64,000 nucleotides of DNA. It comes from Paraburkholderia sp. BL10I2N1. GTDB taxonomy: Bacteria; Pseudomonadota; Gammaproteobacteria; Burkholderiales; Burkholderiaceae. The notes under the pieces were generated by a model. It was not told the origin of the DNA. It did not search any database and worked only from the letters and a program-made list of their open reading frames with translations. Location: contig NZ_SNWA01000001.1 in NCBI RefSeq assembly GCF_004361815.1, forward strand, positions 3,472,001 through 3,536,000, read 5' to 3'. Positions 61,754 through 64,000 of this stretch are shown in pieces. How positions within the stretch are numbered: the stretch's first letter is position 1; every line of letters starts with the position of its first letter. The translations under genes and the position numbers were made by a program.

Positions 61754-63094
61754 TCATGCTGATGCGGGCGCAGTCAGGTTCCTGCCCAGCCGCAACATGC
61801 CGTCGAAAATTGCCTCGGCAACGTCCATCGGAAAGTCTTGCGGCAGGAGGGCCGAAACCTTGTCGATCACGCCCCTGGTTCGCGCGGTCAGTTGACCGAT
61901 CATTTCCTCGACCGCTGCCTCTGAAAACCCAACGCGCTGCCCCTGGGCGATCCACTGGCGGTGCTGGATCTGGTTGAGCAGATAGTGGACGTTCTTGCTG
62001 CGCACAGCCATCGCAAGTTTCACCTTGTGCGCGGACAAACGATTGGCGCCCGTGCCGATGATCGGGTGGGCGGAAAGGACGTCATAGAGAGGCGTGGATT
62101 CGTAACGGTTGCCCGCGAGGTGGGCGATGCTGAAGTTCTTCGCGTGACCATCGGTCGCGGCAAGCATCCAGAAGAGTATCTGCGTCATGAAGAAGTTGCG
62201 CCTGTCCACCGCTGCGCGTTCTGACCCGGAGAGCACTTCCATGATCTCCTCGATACCGGGCCCGCCGTCAGACTGGTACTTGTGAAGGGGCGGCGTGCCA
62301 GTGGCCTGACACATATCCTCCTGCGGCAGTCGCAAAATCCATGTTGCATCGCTTGATAGCCTGCGGTCGAATCGTTCGACCATGAGCACTTTCAGATCCT
62401 CGAACCTGGCGATCTCGCAGTGGGCGATGGGCAGGCCATAGGCTGCGACGATTTTCGAACAGAGCCACTCATTTTCCACCGAGGTCCGCATGTCGGCCTG
62501 CATGTTGCCGACAAGTCCCAGCGGCAACTTGAGGATATGCGTGGTCGGTGTGCTGCCCTCGGGCAGAAGCCAGCGGTTGTCGTGCCGAAGAAGGGCGGTT
62601 TTTTCCTGCGCGCCTGCGATCGACAGCCGCAGATCATCCACCGGTTCGTGCTGCCCCAGGTAGGGCGCCGAAGTCGTATCGCGCAGCAGACGGGCGATCT
62701 CTGCGTCGCTGAGCGCGTGTCCCCGGATGCTCTCCAGGTCGACAGGCTCCTCGTCAGGCGGCAGCATCTGGATGGCGCCGACGCAGTCGCGGCCGAGCCT
62801 TGCGAGAAGCTGGAAAGGTGCGGTACCACCTGATCTGTAGCGTGTGGCGAGTCGGCGCCGGATCGGCTCGCTGTCGGGAAGAAGGTTGTCGAAATAGTCT
62901 GTGACGACCCGGCCACGAAAAGGCTGGTTGCCCGGCGTAAAGGGAAGCGATAACGAGAGCGGACGCCCCTGCGGATCGTCGATCCAGTCTTCCCGATACA
63001 CCAGACGCTCGCCGCCGGGTGTGGTCTCCCAGTACCCAACGGGCAAACCATTCATCCACAGGTTGAGGCGATTCGTTTGCGTGCGGCGCGCCAT
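61754..63094 (-). CDS. hipA: HipA serine/threonine kinase toxin
   Basis: The 446-residue protein has the HipA N-terminal domain (LNLWMNGLPVGYW, YFDNLLPDSEPIR) and a kinase domain. It contains the regulatory phosphoserine loop with Ser158 in SIAGAQEKTALL, the catalytic Asp315 in TDGHAKNFS and a DVL motif near 338. HipA phosphorylates glutamyl-tRNA synthetase in E. coli and causes dormancy; relatives target other synthetases. It starts 2 bases after hipB, so the pair is translated together. All catalytic positions appear intact. Confidence 0.94.
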   Translation of the reverse strand: MARRTQTNRLNLWMNGLPVGYWETTPGGERLVYREDWIDDPQGRPLSLSLPFTPGNQPFRGRVVTDYFDNLLPDSEPIRRRLATRYRSGGTAPFQLLARLGRDCVGAIQMLPPDEEPVDLESIRGHALSDAEIARLLRDTTSAPYLGQHEPVDDLRLSIAGAQEKTALLRHDNRWLLPEGSTPTTHILKLPLGLVGNMQADMRTSVENEWLCSKIVAAYGLPIAHCEIARFEDLKVLMVERFDRRLSSDATWILRLPQEDMCQATGTPPLHKYQSDGGPGIEEIMEVLSGSERAAVDRRNFFMTQILFWMLAATDGHAKNFSIAHLAGNRYESTPLYDVLSAHPIIGTGANRLSAHKVKLAMAVRSKNVHYLLNQIQHRQWIAQGQRVGFSEAAVEEMIGQLTARTRGVIDKVSALLPQDFPMDVAEAIFDGMLRLGRNLTAPASA

Positions 63095-63096
63095 TC

Positions 63097-63597
63097 TTAC
63101 CAGTTCTCCCTTTTCTTGTTGACGCCCCCAGTCTCTCTGGCACTTCGTCGGGTATCTGGCCCGGGATCGCCGCTGCCTTTCCGGGTAGTCGTCGCGCTGG
63201 TCCGTTTCGCCGCAGTCTCCTTCTTGCGAGGGTGCTCGGGCGTGCGTTTTCCGCGGCCGGCGCCTGCGGCGGATGCTGTCTTCGCGGGGCGGGCCACAGC
63301 CAGCCGTTCTTCGGCAGGCATGCCGCCTGGAGAAGGAGGGGCGGCAATCATTCCAACGCCACCGTCCTGCTTCGGCCGGACAGCCGTTTGGGTCAACGTC
63401 AGATCGACATCCAGCACGCGCAGGACCCTGAATAGCCTATCCACGCTGACGGCGGCAGGATTGGCCTCAAGCTGCGCGTAAGTCTGCTGCGTCACGCCGA
63501 GGTGACTGGCCATCATGGCCTGCGTGAGTCCGGCTGCTTTCCGGAATCCCTGCAGGATGGGCCGCAACTGGCCAAGCGTCTTGATGGGGTAGTCCAC
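63097..63597 (-). CDS. hipB: HipB-type antitoxin/repressor with a long basic tail
   Basis: The 166-residue protein has an N-terminal Xre-type helix-turn-helix (about 5-70; FRKAAGLTQAMMASHLGVTQ and NPAAVSVDRLFRVL) that should bind the operator and neutralise HipA. HipB of E. coli is 88 residues. Here a low-complexity tail of about 95 residues rich in Lys, Arg, Ala, Thr and Pro follows. The start is GTG at 63597 with GGAGA upstream, preferred over an upstream extension that crosses the control region. It ends 2 bases before hipA. Confidence 0.88.
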   Translation of the reverse strand: MDYPIKTLGQLRPILQGFRKAAGLTQAMMASHLGVTQQTYAQLEANPAAVSVDRLFRVLRVLDVDLTLTQTAVRPKQDGGVGMIAAPPSPGGMPAEERLAVARPAKTASAAGAGRGKRTPEHPRKKETAAKRTSATTTRKGSGDPGPDTRRSARETGGVNKKRENW

Positions 63598-63720
63598 AGC
63601 AGATCTCCAGTCCGTACCCAGGCATCGATACAGGTTACAGCCTGTTAATTTGGATAACAGTCTATACCCTGTATTTTTAAAATACAAGTTATCATCTGTA
63701 AATCGGGAATACAGCCTTTA
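63598..63720 (-). promoter_or_regulatory. hipBA promoter/operator region with dyads
   Basis: An AT-rich stretch upstream of hipB contains symmetric elements: GTATTTT-T-AAAATAC at 63671-63685, and GATAAC near 63654 facing GTTATC near 63687. Repeats of the type TACAG/CTGTA also occur. These are suited to HipB binding, which in E. coli uses TATCC-N8-GGATA sites. The match to that consensus is not exact, and the sites are proposed from symmetry only. Confidence 0.5.
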
Positions 63721-64000
63721 GACTGATGCCCGACGTCCTGCCTGATGCGGAAGCGTCGCTGCCGGGATGCGGGCGTTCGGCCGTATGAAAACTGTCAACG
63801 ATGCACCGTGATCAGAGAGCGGGGGATCGCAGGTCGAGTAGCCGTTCAGGCATGAGCGAAGCAGGCGGCGACAGGTCTGCGCTCCGCGTTAGAACAACGC
63901 CGAGGCGCAATGCTCTCGCCTGACGGACGTGCACATCGCGATCGTTGGAGAACTCTCTCGGCTAGTCCGTCGTGCTGGAGCAAATTGTCCGTGCCGCCAG
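63721..64000. other. Window edge, no supported gene
   Basis: The 280 bases at the right edge contain a minus-strand open stretch reading toward 63811 that ends in LLDLRSPAL, possibly the end of a gene beginning outside the window. An in-frame stop at about 63961 limits it to 50 codons here, so I do not call a gene. Confidence 0.3.

Noticed and set aside
1..64000. CRISPR arrays, tRNA, rRNA or insertion sequences
   Set aside because: No regularly spaced direct repeats, no cloverleaf or rRNA signatures and no transposase motifs were found on either strand.

Overview
The window is high-GC Burkholderiaceae DNA, most likely Paraburkholderia or a close relative. The evidence is a Burkholderia-type contact-dependent inhibition locus, an RcoM/form I CO dehydrogenase cluster whose regulator matches the Paraburkholderia xenovorans RcoM pattern, DUF4148 exported proteins and several small Burkholderia-type hypotheticals. 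No rRNA, tRNA, CRISPR array, insertion sequence or integrase was seen.

Layout. 1-2563 (minus): an edge-truncated polytopic membrane protein and a HAD-UbiA prenyltransferase fusion. 2536-11760 (minus): a CDI/two-partner-secretion locus with a 2860-residue BcpA exoprotein, a small two-helix membrane protein in the immunity position and only an N-terminal stub of the BcpB transporter. 12399-23347: mixed housekeeping and accessory genes, including an alpha-ketoglutarate permease, a glycosyltransferase, an NmrA oxidoreductase, SRPBCC and alpha/beta-hydrolase proteins, DUF1488, GNAT, cyanase, DUF1275, DUF488 and a SET-domain protein. 23376-33285 (minus): an operon preceded by a clear guanidine-I (ykkC) riboswitch, holding an ABC transporter, two DUF1989 proteins, a biotin-dependent carboxylase and allophanate hydrolase. 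It is best read as guanidine assimilation, although such genes are usually labelled urea metabolism. 33750-47760: a lipoamide-dehydrogenase-like flavoprotein, AraC regulator, glutaredoxin, TauE/SafE exporter, an acetamidase with two offsetting single-base shifts, an orphan ParA, YceH, a patatin and four small exported proteins. 47835-57301: RcoM divergent from coxMSLGDEF plus a MocA-like cytidylyltransferase. 57490-64000: DUF4148-type proteins, a cytochrome P450, a DOPA-dioxygenase-family protein and a hipBA toxin-antitoxin pair.

How the genes work together. Several modules scavenge one-carbon and small nitrogen compounds. CO is oxidised to CO2 by the Mo/Cu CO dehydrogenase under a haem CO sensor. 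Guanidine is imported, carboxylated, deiminated to allophanate and hydrolysed. Cyanate is decomposed by cyanase, and formamide or acetamide would be hydrolysed by the amidase if it is intact. This suggests an oligotrophic soil or rhizosphere lifestyle. The CDI locus and hipBA add competition and persistence functions, but the CDI locus looks partly decayed (no intact cognate transporter, TTG start on bcpA).

Points most worth checking: a 36-codon frame that overlaps the end of a DUF1989 gene inside the guanidine operon; the membrane-type toxin/immunity pair; a 44-codon frame before DUF1488; two same-length 52-residue membrane-protein paralogues 21.7 kb apart; and a YHS domain fused to CoxF.
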